A stretch of 64,000 bases of DNA from Palaemon carinicauda (lineage: Eukaryota; Arthropoda; Malacostraca; Decapoda; Palaemonidae): NCBI RefSeq assembly GCF_036898095.1, contig NC_090751.1, positions 83,085,018 through 83,149,017 on the forward strand. Direction: 5' to 3'. The notes below the pieces were generated by a model. It worked only from the letters and a program-made list of their open reading frames with translations. It was not told the DNA's origin and made no database searches. Made by a program: the position numbers and the translations under genes. Below are positions 32,640 through 43,803 of the stretch, piece after piece (positions within the stretch are counted from its first letter, which is position 1; every line of letters starts with the position of its first letter).

Positions 32640-34500
32640 TCTTGGTGGATTGTTTGGCTACCATGTGCATGATTTTTTTTTTAGTTAAAATGTCGTTCAT
32701 CACCACGAGGACCATTTTACCGCGAGTGCCCCTTTTTCATTTTTTTTCATTTTTTTGCCAAGTCATTTTTCCGTAAGATATTGCCAAATAGTGTCGTAAA
32801 ACTTTTGCTTTTTTAGTGTTGGAAAGTGTGTCTAGATGATCTGGCTACCCATGCGTGACTTTGTTTTTGTCAGATACGACGTAGTTATTGGTATATTGGG
32901 TATTTAACTGCGGTTGCCAATTTCTGTTATTTTTTTCAATATTTGTAAAAATTTACTTCGTAGTAAGGAATTGCCGTATATTATTGATTTTTTTTTTCAT
33001 GTTTGTGTTAGAAAGTGTGCCTTGATGGTTGGGCTAACACGTGCATGTCTTTTTTTTTTATCTGAGATGCCGTATATTAGAATGTTGGGCATTTTACCGC
33101 GAGTGCCCCTTTTTCATTTTTTTTCATTTTTTTGCCAAGTCATTTTTCCGTAAGATATTGCCAAATAGTGTCGTAAAACTTTTGCTTTTTCAGTGTTGGA
33201 AAGTGTGTCTAGATGATCTGGCTACCCATGCGTGCCTTTGTTTTTGTCAGATACGACGTAGTTATTGGTATATTGGGTATTTAACTGCGGTTGCCAATTT
33301 CTGTTTTTTTTTCAATATTTGTAAAAATTTACTACGTAGTAAGGAATTGCCGTATATTATTGATTTTTTTTTCATGTTTATGTGTTAGAAAGTGTGCCTT
33401 GATGGTTGGGCTAACACGTGCATGTCTTTTTTTTTTATCTGAGATGCCGTATATTAGAATGTTGGGCATTTTTCCGCGAGTGCCCCTTTTTATTTGTTTT
33501 GCATTTTTTTGCTTAGTCATGTTACCGTAAGGAATTGGCAAGTAGTGTCGCAAAACTTATATTTTTATAGTGTTGGAAAGTGTTTCTAGATGATCTGGCT
33601 ACCCATGCCTATTTTTTTTAGCCAGATATAGCGTATATATAGGTATGTGTTCGATTTTCCTGTGATTGCCATTTTTTCGTTTTTTCCCATTTCTTTCAAT
33701 TTTACTACGTACTAAGGAACTATCACAGAGTAATGATTCATTTAGATGTTTATTTGTCGGAAAATGTGCCTTGATGGTTTGCCTAGCACGTGGCTGAAAT
33801 TTTTTTTCTGAAATGCGTATAATAAAATGTTGGCCATTTTTCCGCGAGTGCCCCTTTTTATTTGTTTTTCATTTTTTTACTTAGTCATGTTACCGTAAGG
33901 AATTGGCAAGAAGTGTCGCAAAACTTTTATATTTATAGTGTTGGAAAGTGTTTCTAGATGATGTGGCTACCCATGCCTATCTTTTTTTTTAGCCAGATAT
34001 GGCGTATATATAGGTATGTGTTCGATTTTCCTGTGATTGCCATTTTTTCGTTTTTTCCCATTTCTTTCAAAATTACTACGTACTAAGGAACTATCACAGA
34101 GTAATGATTCATTTATATGTTTATTTGTCGGAAAATGGGCCTTGATGGTTTGCCTAGCACGTGGCTGAAATTTTTTTTTTCTGAAATGCCGTATATTAGA
34201 ATGGCCATTTTTCCGCGAATGCCCCTTTTTATTTGTTTTGCATTTTTTTGCTTAGTCATGTTACCGTAAGGAATTGGCAAGTAGTGTCGCAAAACTTATA
34301 ATTTTATAGTGTTGGAGAGTGTTTCTAGATGATCTGGCTACCCATGCCTATCTTTTTTTTTAGCCAGATATGGCGTATATATAGGTATGTGTTCGATTTT
34401 CCTGTGATTGCCATTTTTTCGTTTTTTTCCCATTTCTTTCAAAATTACTACGTACTAAGGAACTATCACAGAGTAATGATTCATCTAGATGTTTATTTGT
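32640..34500. repeat. dimeric satellite array inside the TTAA element
   Basis: Five head-to-tail units with the marker CGCGAGTG (or CGCGAATG) at 32721, 33098, 33475, 33843 and 34214 give periods of 377, 377, 368 and 371. Each unit is itself two related halves of about 187 bases: GTTGGAAAGTGTGTCTAGATG-type and GTTAGAAAGTGTGCCTTGATG-type, each followed by a CCATGCGTG or ACGTGCATG segment. This is a higher-order repeat. The T-rich frames over it are not genes. Confidence 0.88.
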
Positions 34501-34539
34501 CGGAAAATTTTGTTTACTTCTTTTTTGATTGAATATCAT

Positions 34540-35449
34540 CAAATTTTTTAGCTAAAATATTATATTGTTTTACATTTTTTTTTTCGATTTTATTAACCTT
34601 CAAAAAAATTTTTTTGGGTCAGAATTTTAATTTTATAGTCGTAAAATAATCGACAATTATCCAGAAACCCACCATACAATTTTTATGCATATCCAAGAAT
34701 AATTAGATTAGTAAATAACACCTTGAAATTGACATACCCTTCCTACATTTCAAGTGGCAGATTAGGGAGTCTGAGTCAGTGTGGTTGGCGGCCATTTTGT
34801 GGACATATCCGAAGCGTAAGTTGCCCTATCTATATATATTCTTGTTCCCTATAGAATTTGTGATATTTTGGTATATTTTTACCTGCATAAATATCATATT
34901 ATATATTAAATATATGTATTTTTTTACGAAATTTCTAAGTACTAAAAAAATTACCTTTAGATATGGCCCCTGATATAAATGTAATTTACAAAATAATGAA
35001 TTTTTTTTTACATATTTCTATTTTAGGATAACATATGTTTATTCCCTAAAAAAATTAGCCACTTCCTATTTCATTTGGGTACCCAAAAAAATTCATGAAA
35101 TTTGGACAAATTTTTTTGGCCAAAAAAAGTTACCCTTTTTTTCTCATTTCAGATCTTCACATCCATGGGTCTGACTTCATCCAAAATACATCAAGATGTG
35201 TCCTAAACATTCAAGAATCAATTCCTAAAAGGATTTGTGTATATATGTATAAACTTTTTTTTATGAATTTTTATGTAAGGTCTTTTTTTTCTACTTAATT
35301 TTTTAAAATATTTATAATAAATAGTTTTTCTGCAGATGAGTAGTATTTATCTTTACAGTTGTTTTAAGCATTCATTGAAGTTTTTTTTTGGCAAAAGAAA
35401 AAAGGAGGTTACTGCAGAAACTGATTTTTCAAGAATTTTTTTTGGCGTC
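34540..35449. other. AT-rich internal part of the TTAA element
   Basis: Strongly A/T-rich with long A and T tracts. Small frames only, none recognisable. It is part of the 3.2-kb insert. Confidence 0.6.
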
Positions 35450-36686
35450 AGGGTCGAGCGCGTCCGAGTATACCCTTAAAGGGGTGTCCAAGGAGCGTAC
35501 CTATCCAGGGTTAAGGGAGGTCAGCTTTTCAGGGGAGAGACATCCGGTTCAACGTTATCCTTGAAACAGATAAGGGCGAAAATCACCTACTTTATACGCA
35601 GAGCGGATCCAGACAGTACACCCGCAGGTCATGATCCGAGAAAAGTTGCCTCGTCTCTAAATTTCTTTCAGACGATGTCGTTTGAAAGCCTTCGTGCTTA
35701 TACTGGATGGAAGTTCTCTAGGGTCTTCTTCAAGCACTACGCGAAGCAATTACAAGAAATTAAATTTCATGTGGTGGCGGCGGGCAGTGTAATAAAACCT
35801 GCTGCTTGATTACTGCGAAGAACAGTGCACTATTTGGGACTTATAGTGAAGGGTGTACATGATAGACTCGTAAGGCATATCATGTTGAGTTTTGTGTTTA
35901 GTGATGACACTATAGACTGTTCTCTCTACACAGGTGACATTAAGCACAATAGACTGACACAAGTGCCAGGCATACTTATATGCACAGCGTTCCTAGTAAC
36001 AACAGAATGTATAGTGAAATTTTATATTTCCCTTAGAGTGGCTAATGTTTCCTTTTCAGGTGAAACCTATTTTATTTCTGTTGTTACGGTTTATGCTTTT
36101 ATGCAGAATTGTTCAGCATACATTGTAATTGAATACAACCATGATTTCTATTTTTGTAATAAACAATAGAACGAATCTTTGCGTCTCTTTCGCCCCAAAC
36201 ATTCCAGTGTAAGTATAAGTCAGAGCATCCTTGACTCTTGATATTTAAGAAAATATCGGAACTAAGATTCATATTGTTCCAAGCAAACAGGTAAGATCTT
36301 ATTGTACTAGACTGTTCATTTTACTGTTTAAGGTTTCCTACAAGTATATAAACCTGTCCGTCTCTTTATCGACAGACCTGGGAGGTACAGTAACCTGCAC
36401 AGATCAATACCATCCTAATACAGACTATGCTTTACGTATATGATGACACTAATATACAAACTGTTTGTTAGATTGTTTCCTTGAACTCGCAATCCTTGGG
36501 TTTTTTCCTTGAGTCTACCCAGACTCTTCCCTGTAGGGGGCAGGAAACACTGACATATTTCATGATCAGCTGATTGATGTATAACGGTAACATCAAGTGT
36601 CTCTAGGTCTAGAGACCAAAAGGAAAGATTCTTCTTAAGATGAACGGCACTATTGAAAATCCACAGATACATTAATGCTCTGATAA

Positions 36687-37226
36687 ACTTCCATCACGAC
36701 GACATGGCCTGAGCCCAAAAAACGGATTTTGAGCGAAGCGAAAAAGCTATTTTTGGGTGAGGTAGCCATGTCGTCCTGATGGACCCACCCTCCTTTGGAC
36801 AAAAGGATAATGAATCCCTCCCTATGGTACTGTATCTGCAACACCTACAAAGCTACAAAGAATGGCTCGGTGGTGCCTCGCAGTGGCGATTTGGCGCACT
36901 ATTTAAAGTACAGTAGGAGTGTCGCCTCTTTAACGACTCTCCTTATTCTTGCCTCTCTTTCCCCTCGAAGTAAAAGCTCTATTGGGGGTGTAGATAGCCA
37001 TGAGACGTGTCAAGAATACGTCCTCTGATATTACGCGATATACCTTTTTAAAATTTTAAGGGATATTCGCTCCAGGAGTTAGAATTCTGGATACCTTTGG
37101 TAAATTCTCTGGGATATATCACTGTAGTCAAAGATACCCTAGGAAGCTACCTTTGAAGGAACTTCCATCAGGACGACATGGCTACCTCACCCAAAAATAG
37201 ATTTTTCGCTTCGCTCAAAATCCGTT
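36687..37226. repeat. DIRS-B internal complementary region and right inverted repeat
   Basis: Positions 36687-36723 are the exact reverse complement of the first 37 bases of DIRS-B. Positions 36722-36785 are the reverse complement of the right outer end (from AACGGATTTTGAGCG onward). The right arm 36850-37216 is the inverted copy of the left arm and the element stops at TCCGTT (37226). Confidence 0.9.
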
Positions 37227-38439
37227 AAATACATTCACTATGAAGAATCACAATTTGAAACTTTGGCCTTACTGATTTCCTTATACCAACAGAGCTGATG
37301 TTATTGCAAATGAGACTGGGTCTAGCCCGAAATCTTTAACATGCTCCTGCCACAATAATTGTGATTGCCTGCCACCTTTTCATGACTGATTCATGTAAAC
37401 ATAACAATAATAATAATTAAACAGAGTACTGTATAGGTAAGTATGATACTTTAAATATTGAGTGACCCATGCAGTTGGTATGTGTAGTACATCCATGTAC
37501 CACATGGCAGAAGAGAGGAGCACTAAGATAATGTTTATTTACGAGCGAAGCAAGCAACAGCGGAGCAGAGACCATTTGAGTAGTAGCCAATCATGAGGCT
37601 TACGAACAACGCATGTTACTGTATAGAATTTAGGCTGGACATAGTCACAACCTATTAATGTACAATCAGGGCGCACTAATAAGGCCTGCATCAGTTAGCT
37701 ATTATAGATTACAGTACATGTAGTTTAACATAGATGTTTAGTCAGACAGCAACGCCTGAACTGACAAGGTGTGCCAGTGCGTGAGAGCTGAGCCATGGGT
37801 AACCAGCTTTACATTACTTTGCATGTAATTACCTGGTTAATGTGTAAATCTTACAGGACTTAAATGATATTGGAGGAAAAATCAGGCTAGGTGTAGGTTA
37901 TATATTTTTATTTCCGAACCTAGTCTTATCCCATTCTCTATTGTGCATGACTGTTCATGGCGGTAAAAGCGTAAACTTTTAACCTTGATTCACTAAATAT
38001 AGATAATTATCATACTATAATACCTTGAATAACATTCACCAACATTTCAAATGCAGATCTACAACTATCTAAATTCTGAACAGACTGGATCAGGTGTTGT
38101 CTTTGCCAGAAGAAGAAGAGTGAAGAGCTTTAAGTCTAAGAGCCCCGCCTAGAGATATGCTTCGGGCAATCTGAACCGAACCGAACCAAACCTACACCAA
38201 GACCGTGACTAACATTCCCCTATTTCATGCAAATAGAAATGCCTATTATTCTAAATCCAGCCACTTGATGATGGTGGTGGTGGCATTGAAGAAACTCTGA
38301 GGAGGAACATGGTGCATTATCATCAAAATGGTTGCCTATGTTGAACAACACAAAATTAGAGAGAGCCAAAAAAAGAAGAGCAATGTGTGCTCACCCTGTA
38401 GGATGCCAGACTAAGCTGCATGCTGTAGAACATTCCTTG
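37227..38439. other. inter-element interval, nothing coding supported
   Basis: Contains the diverged copy (37326-37450) of the sequence that flanks DIRS-B on the left. Otherwise no exon or repeat family was recognised. The start of the decayed gene below may extend back to about 38300. Confidence 0.55.
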
Positions 38440-40400
38440 AAGGCAAAATGTGTTTCAAAGGTGATAAAGATGTCCCATCCTCTGAACTAAGACAAATTAT
38501 GATGATAAACCTAAACAACAGGCTTCATGAATGTGCCCAAACATTAAATGACAGAATACTTCCGGCAAGACTCAGTGGTGATGCTATTGCACAGGAGCTC
38601 AAATACCATTTTGTATGTTTGACGATAGAGAGGGGACATACCTAAAAGCCACCAAGAGACTGGAACAGGAACGTGCACCCGAAAAGGATGTACACCCACA
38701 GGCATTCTCAGAGCTAGTCACATATCTAGTGGTCACCACAAGATCTGTAAAGTCCTGCCATCTTCCAACTTACTGACATAGTTCACCTGAATGCCCAGCA
38801 CCCAGAACCGCTGGGTGTTGATGCAACTCCTATCAAACCCATAAGACTTACGGAAAATCTGTTATCAGAAATAGCTGAGTTGGAAGCTCACAAGCAGGAA
38901 TGAGCAGTCTTGTCACAAGTGTCTGACTATTATAGGGAAGCTACTATCTTTGGCAAAGAAGCTAATATCTTGTGAAGGCATATTCTGGACCACAAATCCA
39001 CATTTAATGGAACCTTCCATGAGGGATGTATCAAGCAAGCTATTCCAACTACTCTTCTTCAGTTTGTGATCATGCTTGAACACAGAATAGACATCAAATC
39101 TCAACTGAGGTTTGGTGCATCAGACAGATTTAGCAATTGCTCAGTTGCTTCAGTACAACTGCTATACTGTACATACAAGGTACAAAGAAAGAGCAACAAC
39201 TTACAGACACTCCAAAGATAGAAAAACCTCATTCCCTTTTTACATGGGACTATCTGTCTAGCACAAAAACTAGAAAAAGAAAGAACTGCAAGAAATCCCA
39301 CCTCACTACCATTCCTTAGAGCCAAGTTACAAACACCGAGGCAGAGCCAAAAGCCAACACCATCATCATTGATTGTGCACTATTAGTGAACAGTCTGCTC
39401 CATACTCTACCAAATAAAAGACAACAGCCAACTAGTCTGAAATATGAAACTAGATTAAAGTAAAACACTTGGTGAGACGCAGGGTGGCATGGGAGGGCAA
39501 AATTCCCTCCAACTGATGAAACTTCCTCAGAAAAAATAACTACGAAGTTGAGCTTTTCAAATTTTTCGCTAATAATATTGCAAGAGTGGCAACACCAAAT
39601 GTAGTCATTGTAACCAAGGAACATGATGCTATCAAAAACCATACTATCAATGTGGCACCTTGCTGTCATAAAGAACCTGACAAGCAAATCTTTGTGCATG
39701 TCATGGATGCAAAAGAAGCAGGCAGCAAAGTCATTATTGTCAAAGTTGGCAACAGATATTTTTTGTCACTGGAGTCATTGTTCTGCAAGCACTTCAGAAG
39801 CTAGGTCTGCATCAGATGTGGGTTGCTTTTGGCCAAGGACAAAACCTATGGTGGGCTTCTTTACATGACCTATGTTGTGTTCTTGCAGAAGAGAGTGAAG
39901 GGATGCTCTTCTTCCATGCCTTAGCTGGTTGTGATGTAGTTTTAGCATTACGTGGCAAAGGGAAGAAATCTGGGATATTTGTGATGAGGCTTCTAATGTC
40001 TTCAGAAAACTCAGACAATACCCACAAATAGTGGATGATGAAGACTTACAGAAGTTCATGGTCATAATGTATGACAGATCCCTTACAGCTGAAGGTGTTG
40101 ATAATTCAAAGTTGGATATATTTGCTCGGAAGCTGAGGCAATATGAACCCATACCTCCAACCCGAGCAAGCTGAAGGAAAATATGATGCATGCTGTATCT
40201 AGAGTCACTCAACAGTAGGTCAACCAGAAACACAGACTCCTGCCAATTGGGGATGGACCAAGAAAGGATATCTGTAGCAGATCATTTAGGAAGAGCTGCT
40301 CAAGTGTGGATACAAGTGGGAATGCAGTGGCCGATGCAAATGCTACTGCTCTAGTCTGACCTGTACAGCAGTGTTCAGCTGCAGATTCAAGATTTAGAAG
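38440..40400 (+). pseudogene. repeat-associated metazoan protein of unknown function, decayed near-complete copy
   Basis: Blocks occur in order but in shifting frames. ELRQIMMINLNNRLHECAQT and ILPARLSGDAIAQELKYHFV (38448-38645) come first, then EKDVHPQAFSELVTYL (about 38675) and PHSLFTWDYLSSTKTRKRK (about 39225-39290). CCHKEPDKQIFVHVMDAKEA (about 39660-39720) and MWVAFGQGQN (39816) follow, then LFFHALAGCDVV with GKGKKS (39905-39975) and a Cys-rich end CGYKWECSGRCKCY (about 40290-40340). The family carries, by recall, an H-E-E-A-D-T, a D-T-D-V and a G-C-D-T motif. Here the first reads HKEPD and the last GCDV, and stops are frequent, so it is dead. The spacing of acidic motifs resembles PIN/FEN-fold nucleases, which is inference only. 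Confidence 0.6.
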
Positions 40401-41059
40401 CGCTGTAGAATATTAATCCAAGCAGCAAGACCATATGTGACAGATAAGTAAAGGCCTAATTCCTACATGTACATCCAATAACATATTAGACTAATGGTGA
40501 CTATGATATTTGGAATTTTTTACCCTAATTATGAATCTGGGACTGATATTATGGTACAAGTTAGATAAAGAGTAGGTACATAGGGAAAAATTTGGATTCA
40601 ATATAGTGAAAAATGTGAGTTAACATCATTCAAATAGAACACAGCTTTGCAATTTTATTGTGAAATGCAATATTTCCGTATGTTTAATGGCATCCATCGT
40701 GAAAATTTACCAACCTCTTGGATCTTTAGATGTCTTAAAGTGTTTTATCAAATGAGCAATTCTCAAGGAGTATGTGTGCCAGTTTTGATAGTGTATTTTT
40801 CTGGAAATAAGATATTACACTTATCTGCTTAACTAAGTGGGAATTTGTCTGTTTATCCAAATTTACAAAAAAAGAAGAAAAAAATAGATTCAGTTACCTA
40901 CCTGTAAACCTTAACCTTTTTAGTACTGAATATCTAAGCAAACCTACTGATGGAATAGAAGGTAATTTCACAGCATATTCACTGAATTGTTCAGAGGTAT
41001 ATTCTTTCCAAAGACTTACCAGCTTCTTGTACCACACAAGGTTAGCTTAACAATTATTG
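40401..41059. other. inter-element interval, nothing supported
   Basis: AT-rich DNA before DIRS-C with only a 61-codon frame at 40647-40832 lacking any recognisable motif. Confidence 0.55.
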
Positions 41060-41417
41060 TTCTTGGGCTCAAGCCATGTCGTCCGGATGGAAGGTTCCTT
41101 CAGTAGCTTCCTAGGGTATATTTAAATACAGTGGATATTCCCAGAGAATTAAACTAAAGGTTATCACAGAATTCTAACTTCTGGTGTGAGTACCCTAAAG
41201 GTTTCCCTCTAGGATATCGTATATCAACAGGGGACGCATGTATTAACACGCCACATAGCTATCTGCACCCCATATAGAGTTAACACTTCGATATGGAAAG
41301 GTGGCTGAGTAACTGAGGAGCCGTTCCAAAGTTACTCTCATCCGTGGCTACTTTTGGTACTCGAGACGTAAACAAACGGGCGCCATTGCTAAATGACGTC
41401 ACGTCCGTCTTCATCCT
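41060..41417 (+). repeat. DIRS-C left inverted terminal repeat
   Basis: From CTTGGGCTCAAGCCATG to ACGTCCGTCTTCATCC. It is complementary to 49038-49427 with only scattered differences, for example the CG in the GAGACGTAAAC segment reads CA in the other arm. The arm is richer in GC than the flanking DNA at its inner end. Confidence 0.9.
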
Positions 41418-41419
41418 TT

Positions 41420-43795
41420 CGCCTGTAGCTCCTACGCTTAGTCGGATTCTTATCCAAGTGTCTTACTTATCTACTTACATCGCCGTTATGTCTCAATCTT
41501 CAGCCCCGCCCTCTTCTGGAAAGTTGAGTACCAGATACTAGTATTGTTTAAATAAGCTCTGGCCGTAAAGTAACTTCTACTTTTCGTAATATTTGGTGTT
41601 TTGTGGCGGAGCTGTGCCAAAACCGGACGCGCCATTTACGGCGCCACTGTTCATGTTGCATACTTTAATTAGTTAGCCAGAACAGCATTCTCCAGTCCTT
41701 TAACTAATTAATATTATTAGTTATTTAGTCTTCATAGCTAGGAAGTAATTATATAGTGTGTTAGCGCTCGTTAGGCAACGGTCATTGGCCGACCCCATAC
41801 TAGTTTGCTAGCCTAGCCCCTAGGCTGGACAGCCTAGTGCTCATATTACTGCATAATATAATAGTGTTCCTAAGTTAAGTTATGAAGATTTAGGCAATTT
41901 TAAACATACTAGTTACTGTGATGTAAGTGTTTTCGCCTTCGGGGACCATACAAGGGACTGTGTTGGTTCGTGTACCACACTCTCCTAACCCAATGTAGGA
42001 ACCCTTGTATGCTTCCTATTCCCCTTACCTACGGGTAATTCCCTCTGGGTAGCCTTGCTTCTCCCTTATTCTATATTGGGGAGAATCTTGACTTAACCCA
42101 GAGTATTATCGCTTTCTCAGCCTACCCTAAGGGAATGAACCCCCCTTAGGGTCGTGCTTGAGACCTTAGGAAGGGCTCTGCCCTTCTCCAGGTTGCACTT
42201 GGTTAGGTTACTCCTTCCTCCCTGCAACTAGCGATGTGTCTTTCCAGGCCTCCCTAGCCTAGGAGAATGGTTCTCCTAATCTAGGTTAGGTTCTGGGGGT
42301 GAGATTCTGTTTTATTATAGTTCAGGACAGTACATCAGTGCTGTACCTGATATTAGCTACCTATCCTAGGTTAGGAAGCGTTCTCCCTTGCCTTGGTGGC
42401 CTCTCTCATACAGTCTCTCCCCATCTTAGAAAGACCCCTACTCCCCTACCCCACTCTATCCCTTTGTGTATGCCGGCCTACACACCCCTGTCAGCTGTCC
42501 TACAACTCCTCCCTTGGGTGGAGTGGTAGGGCTAGCCTTGTTCTTCTGCTGAGCTGGCCGCTCTGGTACACTTCCCCTTCATAGTGTTCTATGGGGGTGG
42601 TTGCTGGCGGCGGTCCTGCCGGGGGAGGATTTCCCCTCTTTGAGTGCTCTCTGTCCCTCCCTTGGGTTACCTTAGGCTCCCAGCCGCCTGCCGGCCCACT
42701 GCCGCCGGATGATAGGTGTATCTACTCCTATCATGAGTGTACTCCCTCCGGAGGGAGTATAGGACATTACCCCTCCCTTCCCTCCTTACCTTTCTCTCTC
42801 TCTCTATTATGGTGCCGGTCCCTTGCCGCCTCTACTACCGGCGACAGCTGCCACTACCTCAGGTGACCTCTATTCATAAGACCCCCCCCCCAAGGCGTCA
42901 GCCTGCCGCCTGCCGGAGGCTGCCACCTCCCGCCGACATACCGCCGACGTCCTCCCTCATACATTTCCCCAGGATTACCTGGCGACAGCCGGCCGACTGC
43001 CGGAGGCTGCCGCCCCCTTTCCTGCCGGGATCCCAGGTGTACGCCCTACATATTATATCTTATGAGTTGAACTAAGGTTCACCATGCCGTCAGCCGCCGG
43101 CTGCCGGAGCCCGCCGCCCTGCCGGTGACCCGCTGCTGTGCCGGCGGTCGCCTCTGTGGTGTTTTCCATCTTGGTTGTCCAGTGTGTCCTCTTTGATGTT
43201 TTTTCACCTTGCAGGACCGGTCTCCGGCGTGCCGGCGCCACCTAATGAGGCGCCAATGGACATGCACCCCTTCTACGGATGCCGGCACCACGCCGGCAGT
43301 CAATCTGATGCAGCCAGATAGCCTGCCACCTCCATATAGGTATCATTATACCATCTGATATAGTGGCTATGCTGTATGGTTGCACAGTACAACATTTCCA
43401 GCATACTCTGTGCATCTCAGTGCAGTCTCTTGCCGGAACCTACATATCATTAAGTGGTTTATCCTATTTTCCCCTCTCCCCCACTAGGCTCTGAGCGATC
43501 TCAGATCCTTTTATACTCTCTGGACAATTCCTATGATAAGGAAGCCTAGCTTGGCTCATCCAAACAGATTCTCCCTCCTTTAGAACCCTCGGGTCCTAAG
43601 GAATTGTCTACAGAAAAGGTTACGGTAACCGGCTGGACGAGATTCACAAGTATGTGTCTATCTACTTTCTTTCCCGCTCATCTATCCTGAGCATATAAAT
43701 TATATGCTAATATTATAGGTTAAGTTATTCTTAAGCCTAGAGTAAGTAAGTTGTATTATGCCTTCCATCTACTCATGATCTCCTTCTTTTACAGG
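41420..43795 (+). other. DIRS-C leader / probable 5' intron
   Basis: No gag frame is seen. A 16-codon ORF at 41488 (MSQSSAPPSSGKLS...) is matched in position and ending by DIRS-B (29829) and DIRS-D (60581), each running into GTTRAGT. A TTCTTTTACAG acceptor lies just before the gag start at 43799. Between them, 42590-43300 is unusually rich in GCCGG/CCGGC words. The long frames there have no known motifs. Confidence 0.5.
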
Positions 43796-43803
43796 AGGAG
43801 TAT

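Larger units (their letters stand above)
32344..35510. mobile_element. piggyBac-like non-autonomous element inserted at TTAA
   Basis: TTAA at 32340-32343 and TTAA at 35511-35514 flank a 3167-base insert whose termini are CCCTGG...CCAGGG. This combination of a TTAA duplication and CCC-starting inverted ends is the hallmark of the piggyBac superfamily. GC-rich subterminal blocks (GGGGTCGAGCGCGACCGAG-type at about 32518-32545 and a near-copy at 35450-35472, plus CGCGACCCCGAGCGTC at 32356) sit inside the ends. No transposase frame exists inside, so it would need to be moved in trans. The matching site in DIRS-C (around 47782) lacks it, which shows the borders directly. Confidence 0.82.
31424..35809 (+). 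pseudogene. DIRS-B tyrosine recombinase, split by an insertion
   Basis: The 5' part (31424-32343) holds STRRQYESSWKKWVAFVKAK, LTANTITACKSALARPML and KPISWSLDKVLHLAST. A TAG with a small deletion near 32140 then destroys the first catalytic Arg region, which reads GARVSEI in DIRS-C. The 3' part resumes at 35515 and contains AKITYFIRRADPDS, the His-x-x-Arg box HDPRK and the nucleophile Tyr in FFKHYAKQ, ending at TGA 35809. The two parts are separated by a TTAA-flanked element at 32344-35510. Confidence 0.88.
29436..37226 (+). mobile_element. DIRS-B: internally deleted DIRS element carrying a nested insertion
   Basis: Left inverted repeat 29436-29772 and right inverted repeat 36850-37226 match in reverse complement with scattered differences. 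An internal complementary region lies at 36687-36785. The gag and the RT palm are gone: the leader runs straight into the RT just past the catalytic box at about 30450. RT thumb, RNase H and a broken recombinase remain. A 3167-bp TTAA-flanked element splits the recombinase. Sequence of the arms and genes is close to DIRS-C, so these two belong to one family distinct from DIRS-A. Confidence 0.9.

Noticed and set aside
32914..33553. Hydrophobic Phe-rich ORFs in the TTAA element
   Set aside because: Translations of T-rich satellite; they repeat with the satellite period and resemble membrane proteins only by composition.
42591..43303. Proline/glycine-rich ORFs on both strands
   Set aside because: Frames are open because of the GCCGG-rich composition; no motif and they sit in the DIRS-C leader.
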